Shown: one piece after another, positions 32,803 to 44,886 of the stretch
How positions within the stretch are numbered: the stretch's first letter is position 1
Layout of the letters: each line of letters begins with the position of its first letter
NCBI GenBank assembly: GCA_032622095.1
Contig: CP136067.1
Span: 81,804,705 to 81,868,704 of the forward strand
Reading direction: 5' to 3'
DNA: 64,000 nucleotides
DNA from: Siphonodentalium dalli
Lineage: Eukaryota > Mollusca > Scaphopoda > Gadilida > Siphonodentaliidae
Program-made: the position numbers and the translations under genes
The notes under the pieces: model-generated
The model's database searches: none
What the model was told of the DNA's origin: nothing
The model's input: the letters and a program-made list of their open reading frames with translations, nothing else

Positions 32803-33735
32803 TTTATCACATGATCAAATAAACTCAAAGCAATGCGAAGTATTCATCGAAAAACAACAAGCAGAAACTTCAGCAATCGCAAGTCATTTAAATAATTGTG
32901 TAACGTCATCACACGCGCTAATATTATACGTGTGTCCCACCAATAATTATGAAGCCGGTTTTGTGGGTTAAATATGTGATAAAAATGGATAGTAAGCTCA
33001 TATCTCACAAAATATTCTCCCTGGTTAAAGTTAAGTTTTACTAGGCACTACCAAACTATTGTAGCAATTTTGAAACGGGGCTAGATCATGCTGTGACAAT
33101 AGCAGGTTCTTAGACATACCAACAGCAAAAATAAGTTGCATGAACCATTTGTGAAGTGGACCAGTGATGTACTCCCCTTTTGATGCTTCAGTAGGTCACA
33201 GTGTCTCAGACAATATTTTATCAGAATATTTATGATATAAAGTGAAAAGCTATCTTGAGAGCACATTAAATGGAATATGCTATCTGGGATAATGTCCCAG
33301 GAACAAATGTGTTTTCTCAATAGCCAGACGTTATTTGAGTGTACGCACATTGTTTAATTATTTCATAACATTAAACCATCATAATGTTCAATTGAGAGTA
33401 GATAGGCCTATGTGGTTAGGGTGTAAATTTTGATTAGTTAATTGAAGGTTGGCAGTATTTGCTGTAAGTTTGATAGAGGTGATGTAAACAGAAAGTGAGA
33501 ATGAAACTGTGCTGTGTGATATGGCTGCTTAAAAATGAATGTCTTGGTGCCTGTTTATATGCGACTGGGGCAGCCAGGCCGGTTAACTGGAGCTGAATAT
33601 TCAAGGTGTTTATATGACAAAAAGCTAGCCCAAGCTATACTTCCAAGAGAAAGGCAGAATTATGGATTTATTGCCACAAAAGAACAAATTAACCTTGGTG
33701 CAAACATGAGGAAGATAGGTGGAAAGATGGTCTGG
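32803..33735. other. Gene-free intronic stretch
   Basis: Unique intron sequence; nothing supported. Confidence 0.3.
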
Positions 33736-33739
33736 GATC

Positions 33740-33870
33740 ATATATAAAGTTCAACAAATTTATTTCCGAATATTTCCCACAAATGAAAAAATGGGAATTA
33801 ACAAAAGCATCACTCAAAATAAAGAATAGCCAATTCCAGTATATACTTTTATAATTGTTTGGTAGAAGCC
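33740..33870. mobile_element. E element copy 8, diverged fragment
   Basis: Contains aagttcaacaaatttatttc, gaatatttcccac, a gggaattaa word and ccagtatatacttttataat. No ends are preserved. Confidence 0.5.
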
Positions 33871-34227
33871 ATTCTGACATTAAAGTGATGTTGAACACTC
33901 TGCTAGCATGACTCATAGACTGGGGATTCAAAATAAAGCAGTTAAATTCAAAAATTTGTATATTCATATTGGCAGCAAGCAACTTATATATAAATTAGAT
34001 GCAGTGACTCTTCATTGGAGAAATCATTATCGTTTGTTCATTTGTCCCGAATTACATATTACAATTGTATGTAGTTCTGAAACTGTTTTCTGAAATGGTG
34101 CTATCGGTGTGGAAGAATTTTAGGTTATATTAGCTATGCTTCATTATTTTAGTGGGCAAAGTACCTGGGTTCTCACTCATCAGTTTGATTCACTGAAATA
34201 AGTACGTAAGATGTCTTTATACCCTAA

Positions 34228-34457
34228 TTAACCCTTTCATGATGGGAGCTATGCTGGTGGAACATTAAATATCCTGTGCCAGTGCATTCTACATATATAC
34301 GAGAATGCACTGGCTTGCAAGGTCCAAGTAACTATTGTTTGGCCAATGTATTCTCATTTATATGCAAGGCTCCCTCTGGGAGTCTTGCATATATAGGAGA
34401 ATGCACTGACACAGGTTTTTTGCAAAATTTCAGGAAGCTCCAGTCATGGAAAATTAA
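34228..34457. mobile_element. B element copy 4
   Basis: TTAACCCTTTCATGATGGGA to cagtcatggaaaattaa. Two hairpins; the first is short (tctacatatatacgaga). Confidence 0.85.
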
Positions 34458-35067
34458 TGAAACTGAATATTAGGGTGTATACCACATTATAGTTTCAAAG
34501 AGAAACTCAGCTCTTGGCCCAGGGAGCCATGACTGTCAGGCTTTCAATCTGAGTGAGCCCTAACTGTCGTAGCGTAAGATATTCAATCTTCCGGTCGAAA
34601 ATCCATTGACTGATCTAATTCAAGACCATATGGCAGGTCTCTGATGCCAGTATATACTTTAGGTCTCTAGGCATATAAATATATGCAAATTAAGGCAGGC
34701 GGCTGACTACACGGTAGTCTAATGATGGATTGAAGCACTGACCGGCCTCACAATAGTTAATAAAATGGATGAAAATTACATGTTGCCTTTGGCACCTATT
34801 ATTATTTACGTACAAAAGGCAGGAAGATTAAGTTAGTGGAAGATTATATGGCTTCGGGCAGAGTTTTTGTAGACGAATCAACTGTCTGTAGGGGTGAAAA
34901 TATCTATATGTGCTGTCACTGAGTCTTTTTCTCGTTAGTTTCCGGTCTTTTTATCATCGCGCCATGTGTGGTTCTGTTTGACTCGACTGTAGACAGCTGT
35001 AGTGTGTGAAATCGGAGGATGACATTGTGTCCATGCATACATAACAAATGTTATATATACAGGGAAC
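34458..35067. other. Gene-free intronic stretch
   Basis: Unique intron sequence; nothing supported. Confidence 0.3.
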
Positions 35068-35215
35068 AAGCCTGTAAATAGTGTGTCTGTCATTTGCAGA
35101 ATGAGGTCCCCAGAGGGTGAATTTAGCGACGCTATCCCTCACGGTGGGCTAGCATCATTAATTTCACCCTCTGGGAACATTATTCTGCTTGGGCCTCAAC
35201 TGATATGGGAGACGG
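35068..35215. mobile_element. F element copy 4, left half
   Basis: Begins caagcctgtaaatagtgtgt; one F hairpin, then interior gggcctcaactgatatggga, after which similarity stops. Confidence 0.75.
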
Positions 35216-36021
35216 TAAGGGGGCCATAACTTCCAGAACATGACACATTTATGAATCAGATATAAATTGTAAACGACAACATTTTGACTTTCTTTTTTAT
35301 ATACAAGTATAAGATATTTATTTCCATACTGTGGAACACAAATGGCCACTTTATATGCTTTCTCCATCTGCTGTCCCCTGCTTCAGTGGCCCTGCTTATT
35401 ATAAATTATTATAGCAGTGGTCATGCAGGGACATGTGAAGCTGCTATATATGCCGCACTGATTACGGAGTAAAATGTCATTTTGTTTGCTATACTTCCAT
35501 GCTGAATATGGAGGTAACATGTCACACTTTGTGCTATACGTCGTACTAAGTACAGAGGTAAATTGTCACTTGTGAGTATGGACCTTCTTCAGCACATTAG
35601 CAGTCAGCCATTTTCATATCGTAACTCAGAGTTTGGTGCATCAGAACCATTGAATCTCGAAGTTTTAAACAGTGCATGATATTCCACGATTGTGTATAAT
35701 CGTATATATAGCCTTTGCATGGAGTCAGATTTAGGGCTTTTATGATAACCCCATTATAATTTTCCACTGGAAAATGGCATTACTGCTCAGCACACATCAT
35801 TTAGCAGTGAAGAGGTTAATATGCATGATCAAAACAATGACTAGAACTTGGTGATTTCTTTAATGTCTACCTTATGTTATGTTTAATTGTATGTAATATG
35901 TTTACCATGTGAAAAGATAATATTGCACATGCAGAATATGTCGCATCGGCATATCTTGGTCTGAGAGGAAAATTCCATAAAAATATTTGCAGTTGACAGA
36001 AACCATATTTTCCACACATAC

Positions 36022-36148
36022 CTGTTATTGTATACATTTTTACTCCATTTTCTTTGATTATCCCTGGTATTAAGGGTGGAGTTATATCTGTGGGCGGCAA
36101 GTTTATGCTCTCATTATATTGGTTAAAACCTTTCATATTTCCAGGTAT
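36022..36148 (-). CDS. Exon 3 of the unrecognised split gene
   Basis: 127-bp exon with acceptor tttttcag and donor ACAG/gtatgt. It enters in phase 0 and leaves in phase 1. It encodes 42 residues beginning IPGNMKGFNQYNES, then a proline-rich stretch (LPPTDITPPLIPG) and KENGVKMYTIT. N-E-S is a potential N-glycosylation sequon. There is no cysteine. The proline-rich middle may be a surface loop or linker between the exon 2 and exon 4 segments. Confidence 0.8.
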
Positions 36149-36710
36149 CTGAAAAAGAAATTAAAGAATTGTAGATAACTTCATTGGTGATCAAAACACT
36201 TTAAGGTTATCTAACAGCACCCACCACTCATCCTCGATTGCCCTGCCATCCCTTCAGACTAAGTACATGTACACCACAGATTCTAAGCCAACCAACAACC
36301 AATTCTAAACATGTTGGTTCTGATAATTAAGGTGGTAAATCATTTGAGAATACTAATTTAGTGTACCGGTATCGTAATATATATTGTATCGTTGATCATG
36401 TATCAAATAGTGACCAAGTGTCTAGTTAATGCAGCCCTACCACTAACCAAGGGAGTTAGTTTGACATAAGTGCATGGAGAAATTTTAACGAAACACCCCC
36501 CATCAACTATTTGGTGTGAAATCTTTTATAATTGATTCTAAATCTTTTTCCTTTTTTTTAAATTCAAACTTGAAAATATTGTCCATAATTGTGGTGTTGA
36601 AGGCTTGGGGTGAGACACTTCTGCCAGCCCCTTCTCCCACATCCCTGTTTCTACATGTCGTCCATTTATGTTTGGTAGATTGAAGATTTGTCATATTACT
36701 CTCTGACCAA

Positions 36711-36870
36711 GCCTGCAAATAATGTCATTTGCACAATGAGGTCCCCAGTGGGTGAATTTAGTGACGCTAACCCACATGTTGGGTAAATTCACCCTCTGGG
36801 AACCTCATTCTGCTTAGATCTCAACTGCTATGGGAGACCTAGGATCAGATTGAAGTTCCCCAGTTGGTGA
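36711..36870. mobile_element. F element copy 5, left half
   Basis: caagcctgcaaataatgtca, one shortened hairpin, then tatgggagacctaggatcag, which is the complement of the interior of copy 1 (7513-7545). This shows that F4 and F5 are halves of the two-hairpin form. Confidence 0.75.
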
Positions 36871-38373
36871 TGTTCTACACTGTAATTTCAGACTTATGTA
36901 CTTATGGGCGCATACTCCTGTACCGGGCGACAGGGACTGATGTTCCAGTCTAAAAGACACCAGATTTGATTTGGAGAATCTCGCGTCCCAATGATTTATG
37001 TTCCCAGGCATGAGTTGCACCCGCACTCAGTAGACCCAGCTTGATTGATTCGATAGATTTCATAGCTCTGTAGACAGGAGTATTGTTGAAGATTACTAAA
37101 TAAGGAGGAAGTAGGGGAACTATGAAAACGTGTGTAGATATGTGTGAATATGTTATAAGGAATTGTTCAAGTGACTTCTGAAATCTCAATTGAGTAAAGA
37201 AGATATTTTGTCTCGACTCTGTTCATGGTATTGTTCAGAAAAGGAAGAAGTTTGGTTTTGTGTCCGGCATACAGTATCTAAACAGGAATATTTGTAAATC
37301 AAGACAATCAGTTAGTTCTTTTTTTCTTATCAGTGGTAGGACATTAGTGATTTTGGAAAAGAGCAGTCACATTGAATTAGAATTATGGATTTAATTAACT
37401 ATATAACACTAATATGATCAGTTCTAGGTCACTAATTTTTTAATCATGTTTACCATTAGTCAGCCCATGAAACATACTACGGGTAATAATACCCTATCTT
37501 GCAGATATATAGCTTTTAAAATTTACCAATTAAACTGAAGTTCCCACCAGAACTCTTTATTACTGCATACATAATAAAATTTCATCTCCCATGACTGAAT
37601 AAATATTTTTATGGAAAAATCAATTGTGTCAAGAGATGTTAGTGGCGAGACACTGCTCGGATAACATGTACCATCATACTATATCTCTATCTTCAACATC
37701 TTCCAATCAGTCCCTCTCATGGGATCATTGCAATAAAAGAATTATTGTAAAACATTCACGGCAAGGGATATTACAGCTGATGCTGACGAAACACCAATCG
37801 ATTCTCATCAACAAACTCAAGCATTAATAACTGAATTATCTCCCGTCAAATGGACAACAATATTCTGCTGCCATGAACAACTATAAAAATTTACGCAAAT
37901 TCTGATGAATTTTTTTTGTTTTGGATGAGAGTAATATTTATTCTGATGAAAAATAACCACAAAAAGAATGAGTATCAAGTTTTTGTTTCAATTAGGAGCA
38001 GAAAAGCTATCCGGCATGTGGTTGACCCCTCAGTAAGAGGTGAACACCGAATCTTATTACACAGAATATCCATTTGCATTAAGCAAGGGCTCTGGTGGAT
38101 GAGGCTCTTGGTCAATAACGCAATGTGACCACTTTTGTTGTGTCGTCGTGTTGAATTACGAAAAATCAGGAAAACGTTTTGTCGAAATTGCACTGGGGTT
38201 TACAGTGTCAAATGGCCATGGACATTATTGGATGCGGGGAGTAAATTGTGTTAGTGGCGTCCCATTTGGAATAATGAGTAGAGTAGGATAAATGCACTGC
38301 TATCATTGGGAAATAGTCTTATTCCAATTAGCTGCATGCTCCTGCATTCAAACTGCCTCTTTAGTATTCGCGA

Positions 38374-38880
38374 GATTGTGATCCTTTATTTGTGTTGCTG
38401 TTCCATGTACGCTGGGTTACTGTCACATTACATTAACCCTGACACGCCATGACATTAACTCTGACCTGCCATGTCTTATCACCCATAGTTTACCAAATTG
38501 ACTCTTTATAATAATAGCATTGGCAGGATTGTGATCCTTTATTTGTGTTGTTGTTCCATTTACACTGGGTTACTGTCACATGACATTAACCTTGACCTGC
38601 AATGTCTTATCATGTCTTATACCAAATTGACTCTTTAATAATAGCAATCGTGGGATTGTGATCCCGTATTTGTGTTGCTGTTGCATGTACGTTTGGTTAC
38701 TGTCACATGACATTAACCCTGACCCGCCATGTGTCGTGTCACCTATAGATAATATACCAAATTGAATTTTTATGATAGCAATCGCTGAACTGTGATCCCC
38801 TATTTGTGTTCCTGTTCCATGTATGCTGACCCGCCATGACATTAACTCTGACTTGCCATGACTCATCACCTATAGTGGCT
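38374..38880. repeat. K tandem repeat, four units of 127-153 bp
   Basis: Units begin at about 38374, 38527, 38654 and 38785 with gattgtgatcc(c/t)ttatt and continue through tttgtgttgctgttccatgt, gttactgtcacatgacatt, aaccctgac and taccaaattga. Identity falls in unit 4. Not coding. Confidence 0.85.
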
Positions 38881-38984
38881 CTCCTATAACCATCTCCGCT
38901 TATCCTATAGTCATCTAATATTTATTACACTCATTAAACAGGGGATGGCAGGAAGACAGTCTATATTGGACTATTAAAGCCCTC

Positions 38985-39140
38985 CACTCTCAATATACCA
39001 CATACATTTGTGATTGTTTATCTTGTTCTTTCTATGTTATGTATGTATGTTATGTGTATATTGGAAATAAATTATCCTATCCTATTCCAAATTGACTCTT
39101 ATATTATATTATATTATATTATATTATATTATATTGAAAA
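38985..39140 (+). repeat. Possible LINE 3' end followed by (ATATT)7
   Basis: tctatgttatgtatgtatgt, tgtgtatattggaaataaat and then tatcctatcctattcc resembles the 3' untranslated end of a CR1-like LINE with a short repeated tail. A pure ATATT repeat follows at 39101-39135. The LINE reading is inference; the microsatellite is plain. Confidence 0.45.
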
Positions 39141-39300
39141 CTTTGTTGGAAGTTTTAATATCATGAAGAGAAAGAGCATAATTAATTGAGTACATTAATA
39201 CCATCATCTCTTCAATGATAACATAGGTGTCATGCAGTGTCTGTGGCACATTCATGTGTTAGCAACACTTTTATATGTATAGTAAAGATTGTTAACTTAC

Positions 39301-39398
39301 CATCGACTGAATCCCTGCTATATTCCCATTCAAGTCGAAAATGAGATTTGCCTTTGACTCATGTCGCTTCGTATACATAAAACCATAGAATTCTTTTG
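39301..39398 (-). CDS. Exon 2 of the unrecognised split gene
   Basis: 98-bp exon. The acceptor gtctcttgcag follows a pyrimidine tract and the donor is GATG/gtaagt. It encodes a split codon plus 32 residues, including KEFYGFMYTK, the run LIFDLNGNIAGIQSM, and leaves in phase 0. The alternating hydrophobic and glycine pattern looks like beta strands joined by a tight DLNGN turn. No cysteine is present. It is separated from exon 1 by a 17.2-kb intron, the largest in the window, which holds the T, C2, B5-B8 and A12-A13 elements and the 1.09-kb inverted-repeat element. Confidence 0.8.
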
Positions 39399-39701
39399 CT
39401 GCAAGAGACAAAATAGGTGTTTTAGAATATTAATGTTCATGCAAACACTGTGCCACCACAACTATTAATGTTATCTCTAGTTTGAGATGATCCAAGAATA
39501 ATTTTTTAAAGAGTAATTAAACAAGAGATAACAAATAATATTACCAACCACATGATGACTTTTAAAAAAAATATTTTTATTCAGATCCTTTTTAATTTCA
39601 TCATGTGATAATAATCTTGTTGAATAGTACATAGCATTTTCAAAATATTTTCAGATACATATAAACATACATCTATATATGATTATTAACTGTCATTTGT
39701 A

Positions 39702-39899
39702 CAGTAATGCCCTAAACAATCGACTCATTAACCAGAGCAGAATTATGGGTAACTTTTCAGGATTTAGTCGTAAATATGGCTAGTTGCCATTAATCGGAAA
39801 GCTCCTGTGAATGGCAACAAGCCATATTTCCAACTATATCCTGAAAAGTTACCCATAATTCTGCTGTGGTTAAGGAGCCGATTATTTAGGGCATTATGG
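39702..39899. mobile_element. A element copy 12, tip deleted
   Basis: TA-flanked. The hairpin tip is reduced to ggaaagctcctgtgaatggc, so the loop is missing about 15 bp. Confidence 0.87.
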
Positions 39900-40009
39900 T
39901 ATATTTAACAGAACAGTGTATATAGCCAGTAATTTTGAGATAATCAGTGTACATTATTAGTACGACACCATCAGAAGGGAATTTATGGGGTTTTTTTCTG
40001 CCTTCTGAT

Positions 40010-40096
40010 TATGATTATCATCAGAACATCCTTACACCATTCCAATGTATACCTTTACAACTGAATGTGAGAAACCATTCGTGATTAAAGGGTTAA
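40010..40096. mobile_element. E element right-end fragment
   Basis: cagaacatccttacaccatt, ccaatgtatacctttacaac and a final attaaagggttaa. Confidence 0.55.
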
Positions 40097-40183
40097 CAGG
40101 CAGTTTCAGATAGTCAAAAGTTACTCCGCTTCCTTTCAGATTGATCTATATGTAAATTTTCCTAATGCCAAATTCGCCATTTA

Positions 40184-40414
40184 ATAACCCTTCTGTGACT
40201 GGAGCTTCCTGAAATTTTGCGAAAACCCTGTGCCAATGCATTCTCTTATATATGAGAGAATACATTGGCCTAACAATATTTCCTTGACCTTGTAAGCCAG
40301 TTTATTTTCTTATATATGTTAGGCTCCCTATGGGAGACTCACATATATAAGAGAAAGCACTGGCACAGGATCTTTAATGCTGCACCAGTACAGCTTCCGT
40401 CATGAAAGGGTTAA
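40184..40414. mobile_element. B element copy 5
   Basis: Left end taacccttctgtgactgga, right end gtcatgaaagggttaa. The first hairpin has lost its tip (tcttatatatgagagaatac). Confidence 0.87.
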
Positions 40415-41988
40415 AGATTTTTAATTATCTCAGTATGCACTGTCATATACATGTACATATAGCAGTGAATTGTTTGCTTCAATTCATGGACCTTACTGCA
40501 CTTAAGTCATTTCGAGACATTAATAAAACAAGACTTTCCACTCTGGAGGAAATGGAGTTGTTTGTGTCACTTTTATAAGGGGATAACCAATCTCGTGTAG
40601 GAGATATCTCTGACTGCGCCTGATCTGTAGACAAACATAGTGCCCCCCTCATTTTATTCCGATGTTTACAGAGTCTGGCCCGTTATAAGTTTCCTTCTCC
40701 GTAAATATTTGTCGAGGTCCTCATATGACAGAGCAATAATCGGTGTACGACTGTGTTATTATTGTAGTAATTAAATATTCATTTGATAAAATTATTATTG
40801 TAGTACTTTGTCGTGTCCACCTGCTCATTGAAATGGGCCATTGTTATCATCACCCGTTATCCGTGGCCTCGGTCAACATACAATTCTGTTCATGATGCCT
40901 GAACTTGCTTCCATTTTGAAGGGAAGGAATTTTGAAGATAGGTCAAGTCTCTTTTTTTTGCAAAGAAAATATAATATAAGGATATTTGATAGCAGTACTG
41001 ACCAGTATGTAGATTGTATTGCATGTATCATTGCATGTTAATTATAGTTGACTATACGCTGAGCCGAAAAAGAAACTCTGTGGGCTATCTTTTAGCCGAG
41101 GCAAATTTTAGAGGCTGCTAAAATAATGGGAACCCTGTTGAAAACACAATAATAGAAGAGTTATTGCTAAATTTTACCCATATGAGACATTAATCCACAC
41201 CCAGTGGCACGGGCCAGTGAGGAAGTTGTGAGGCTCATGTATTCAATGGAATCACAGCCATTTAATACATGTTGTTGTATACTACATATTAAATACAAGC
41301 CTGCACTACATTTTGTTGATATTGATGCTAAGAAATGTACATCACCGATCTTCTTTGGGTGATACACTGATCATATCTGGTTATTCATGAGAATTAATTC
41401 ACAATAAAGGTAGTTATAGTATCAATGACGGTCACATCATGGAATGAACTTATCTTGCAGAACAGTGTAGAATAAATACAGAACACAACTTGCATCATAT
41501 TCTCAATCTTTTATCGAACCCATTGTGGACTGCACATATAGTTACATTTCTCCTTGCACCATCCGCAAATCATTCGATAAAAGATTCTCGAGTAAGACAC
41601 GCTTTCTGTTCTGTCTATTTCCAATGGGGCTGGCCCTTTAATAAATAAACGGATATAATCAGCAAATATTTCATCTCGGAACCCTGAAAGATACTTCATA
41701 AGAAGTACTAAATATCTCAATGGAGACCCATTAGCTTTCTTGAAATGGAAAGACGGATATCCCTAGACTATTATAATCATATTAGCCGAACTTCATTAGT
41801 GTGAATTCTGATGTCGGAGGAAATTTCCTGTCATTATCTCAATCTCTATTATGGATGAATCATGCAAGAAGGAGGACAGAACAGACGACAAATCACAAAC
41901 TGATGACAAGCCAGGTGGAATGGAAAGTCAGGACGTAAATTATACTATTGTTGGGTGATGCCTCATTGCACAAGACAACTCCTGCGGT
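40415..41988. other. Gene-free intronic stretch
   Basis: Unique intron sequence; no supported exon or repeat. Confidence 0.3.
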
Positions 41989-42239
41989 TAACCCTTCGAT
42001 GACGGGAGCTTCCTACAATTTTGTGAAAACTCTGTGCCAATGCATTATCTTATATAAGTGAGTCTTCCATTGGGAGCACATATAAAGAGAATGCATTGGC
42101 CTAACAAAATTTACATTGACCTTGTAAGCCAGTGCATTCTCTCAAATATGAGAGGTTCCCTATGTGAGACTCACATATATAAGAGAGGCACAGGATCTTT
42201 AGTGCTACAGCAGCGCAGCTCCCGTCATGATAGGATTAA
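41989..42239. mobile_element. B element copy 6
   Basis: TTAACCCTTCGATGACGGGA to cccgtcatgataggattaa. Both hairpins are imperfect; the spacer cctaacaaaatttacattga is kept. Confidence 0.85.
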
Positions 42240-43080
42240 AGTCATACATGGTTGTCGATCTATTATAATATAAATAAATTAGTTTTTTTTTAAAACAGGA
42301 AAAACTACTATATGGTTTTTAGGATAATATAATACAAAAAAAAATAGTTAAATATTGCTAAGAAAAAAGGTGCCTCCTTTGTGCCGATGATTTTGTATCA
42401 TATTTGTTATAAGATGATTGGACAAGTGTTGTGATTGGTGTGGGCATGCTCGCTGCACATTTATACATAATTGCCAGTATGTGGCCAAAATCAAGTTCTG
42501 TAAAATATAGGAGCTGGAGTACAGTGGAGCTACAAGGCTTAGTGGATGTTCAGTCTCCATAGTGACAGGCTAAAATGCCATTATCAGGAACCGCACCAAT
42601 ATGACCTGCCCTGTGATTTCTACTTACGGCAAACAGAAATAATTTATTTTGTCCTTTTTTTACCCAATCAAATACATAAATATGTCGCAGGTCAATGTTT
42701 ATTGCACAGCTTGATGTGACTTGCAAAAGATACATGTATTCAGAGATAGTTTATGATCAATCAGCCAAAGGAACCCTCGAACATGAAATTGTCATGAAAC
42801 CATACCTCCCTTGCAATTATCTCATATAATACTCAAGACAAAGTATGTGTATCATCTGACCCTGACCAATAAAAGAGACTTAATTTCACCATGTTACATT
42901 TTCTGCTTTGATTCATAATTAGACAAAGTGAATGAGTCCAAGTAATCATGCCCATGAAAAATACATGTCAAATTTATTCTCGTTTGAGTCTAATGAATCT
43001 GATTATCGTACTGATTGGAAGTTAAATAAAATCACAACCTTTTCCATGTTAACATTATTTTATAAGAATGTATAATGAGG
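42240..43080. other. Gene-free intronic stretch
   Basis: Unique intron sequence; nothing supported. Confidence 0.3.
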
Positions 43081-43081
43081 A

Positions 43082-43702
43082 GAAAGGTGTGATTCTCATT
43101 TAAAAGCATCATCAAATCTGTGATCTACTAATAGAGTTATCTCCCTGAGCTGTGAAATAGTTTTGTTATGAAAATTTCATCATGGAGACTGCTGCCCATC
43201 TGCTCCTGAAGGTGTGAATCCTAGTTGTAATTATATTAAATGATTCCTCCCCACCTCTATGCAATGGGCTTTGATTTTTTGCAGTTTACTATTGGAGAAT
43301 GAAAGTGACTGTTAGAATTATGCAATTTTCCATGTCAAAGTGATTTGGCAATTTCTCTGGTGGGAACTGAATTTACTGTTGGCAAATGAAAGGTGTGATT
43401 CTCATTTAAAAGCATCATCAAATCTGTGATCTAATAATAGAGTTATCTCCCTGAGCTGTGAAATAGTTTTGTCATGAAAATTTCAAGTTGATCATGGAGA
43501 CAGCTGCCCATCTGCTCCTGAAGGTGTGAATCCTAGTTGTAATTATATTAAATGATTCCTCACCACCTCTATGCAATGGGCTTTGATTTTTCGCAGTTTA
43601 CTATTGGAGAATGAAAGTGACTGTTAGAATTATGCAATTTTCCATGTCAAAATGACTTGGCAATTTCTCTGGTGGGAACTGAATTTACTGTTGGCAAATG
43701 AA
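43082..43702. repeat. Recent tandem duplication of about 306 bp
   Basis: Copy 1 (43082-43387) and copy 2 (43388-43702) are nearly identical; copy 2 has an extra aagttg-type insertion near 43484 and a handful of substitutions. The junction lies in gaaaggtgtg. No coding content. Confidence 0.92.
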
Positions 43703-43870
43703 ATTATTATTGACATCCCCACCCCTGGGATCAGAAGTCCTACAAGTGATTGGATTGGTCTATTGTTTCTATTTTCTAGGGATGTTTAGATGATATAAGA
43801 AGAATACAGGCAGTTTAATAAACATCCTACATATTTTAGGTTGTTTAAATCTATTATTTGTGAACATCCC

Positions 43871-44148
43871 TACAAATGACTGAATGTGAATCAAGTAGAG
43901 GGAAGTTCAGATAAAATAAGCAGACAACAGGCAGAGAAACTGTTTGAAGTTACTTTTCGAACATCCCTACAAATGAATGAATTGGAATCAAGTAACCAGT
44001 CTACTGTACACTGCCATGTAATTGCCTCAGATCTCAGAGAAACACAGTGCAAAGCCATTAAAATTATTCCTTCCACAACACAGTTCCTGGGCGTATACGC
44101 TATACTGTAACTACTTGTTAGTGAGTGCCCAGTTATGAAAGGGTTAAT
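43871..44148. mobile_element. Degraded E-like region
   Basis: Holds gaacatccctacaaatga twice, cagataaaataagcagacaa and a final ttatgaaagggttaa, all E words, but with no collinear match to a full copy. Confidence 0.4.
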
Positions 44149-44886
44149 AGAACTCATTACTATACCCCGTTTTCCCAATTTAGTATATTCACGATGTTAT
44201 ATATGCACCTGGAATAATTTTTATAGCTCAGCAATATATTATAGTGTAATCAAAGATGAAAACTCTCAAACTTCTATGCTGGTTTCATGTATTTTTGGGT
44301 TGGAACTTCATTTTTATCAGCTTCAACTGCATTTGATTTCTCTGGCTGGACACTGTGAAGAATTCTTACTTAATAGTATAATGGTATGACTGACATTCTT
44401 AATGTAATTTCAAGTGTTTCCTGGTCCCATGCAAGAGTTCATGGCCTTGTTTTGGCCTTTACAGAAAATCAGTATTTGAAACTTGATAAGGGGAGATAAC
44501 AGGTTATTCCACACAGAATTAACCTCCCCTGAATAATTTATAACCGTGATGAGAGAATGTAGTTGTGGAATCACTTCCCTCTTATCCAGAATTGAATTAT
44601 GGGTGATAATTCATCTTACACGGCGTGATCAGAGATATGCCGAAGATTGAATGGATTGAATAATTCAGTAGATTCTCGGGTAATTGTGTGATTGAGCTAC
44701 TTGTATTATGTAATTAGCTATCTATCTTTTAATATAAGTGTGAATGGAAAGTGAACATGCCAGTGGTGATTTCACTATCTGATTTCTCGGAAAGGTCACA
44801 GAATTCGGATTCCATCCCATTATCCATCTTTCTATACCCGGATCTACCCGGATCAAGATATTTTTCCAAATACAATGCTGCTTACC

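Larger units (their letters stand above)
31986..36021 (-). other. Intron 3 of the split gene
   Basis: 4.0 kb, phase 1. It contains E7 with nested D2, a foldback at 32.66 kb, an E fragment near 33.75 kb, B4 and F4. No embedded gene was supported. Confidence 0.68.
36149..39300 (-). other. Intron 2 of the split gene
   Basis: 3.15 kb, phase 0. It contains F5, the K tandem repeat and a LINE-like 3' end with an ATATT microsatellite. No embedded gene was supported. Confidence 0.68.
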
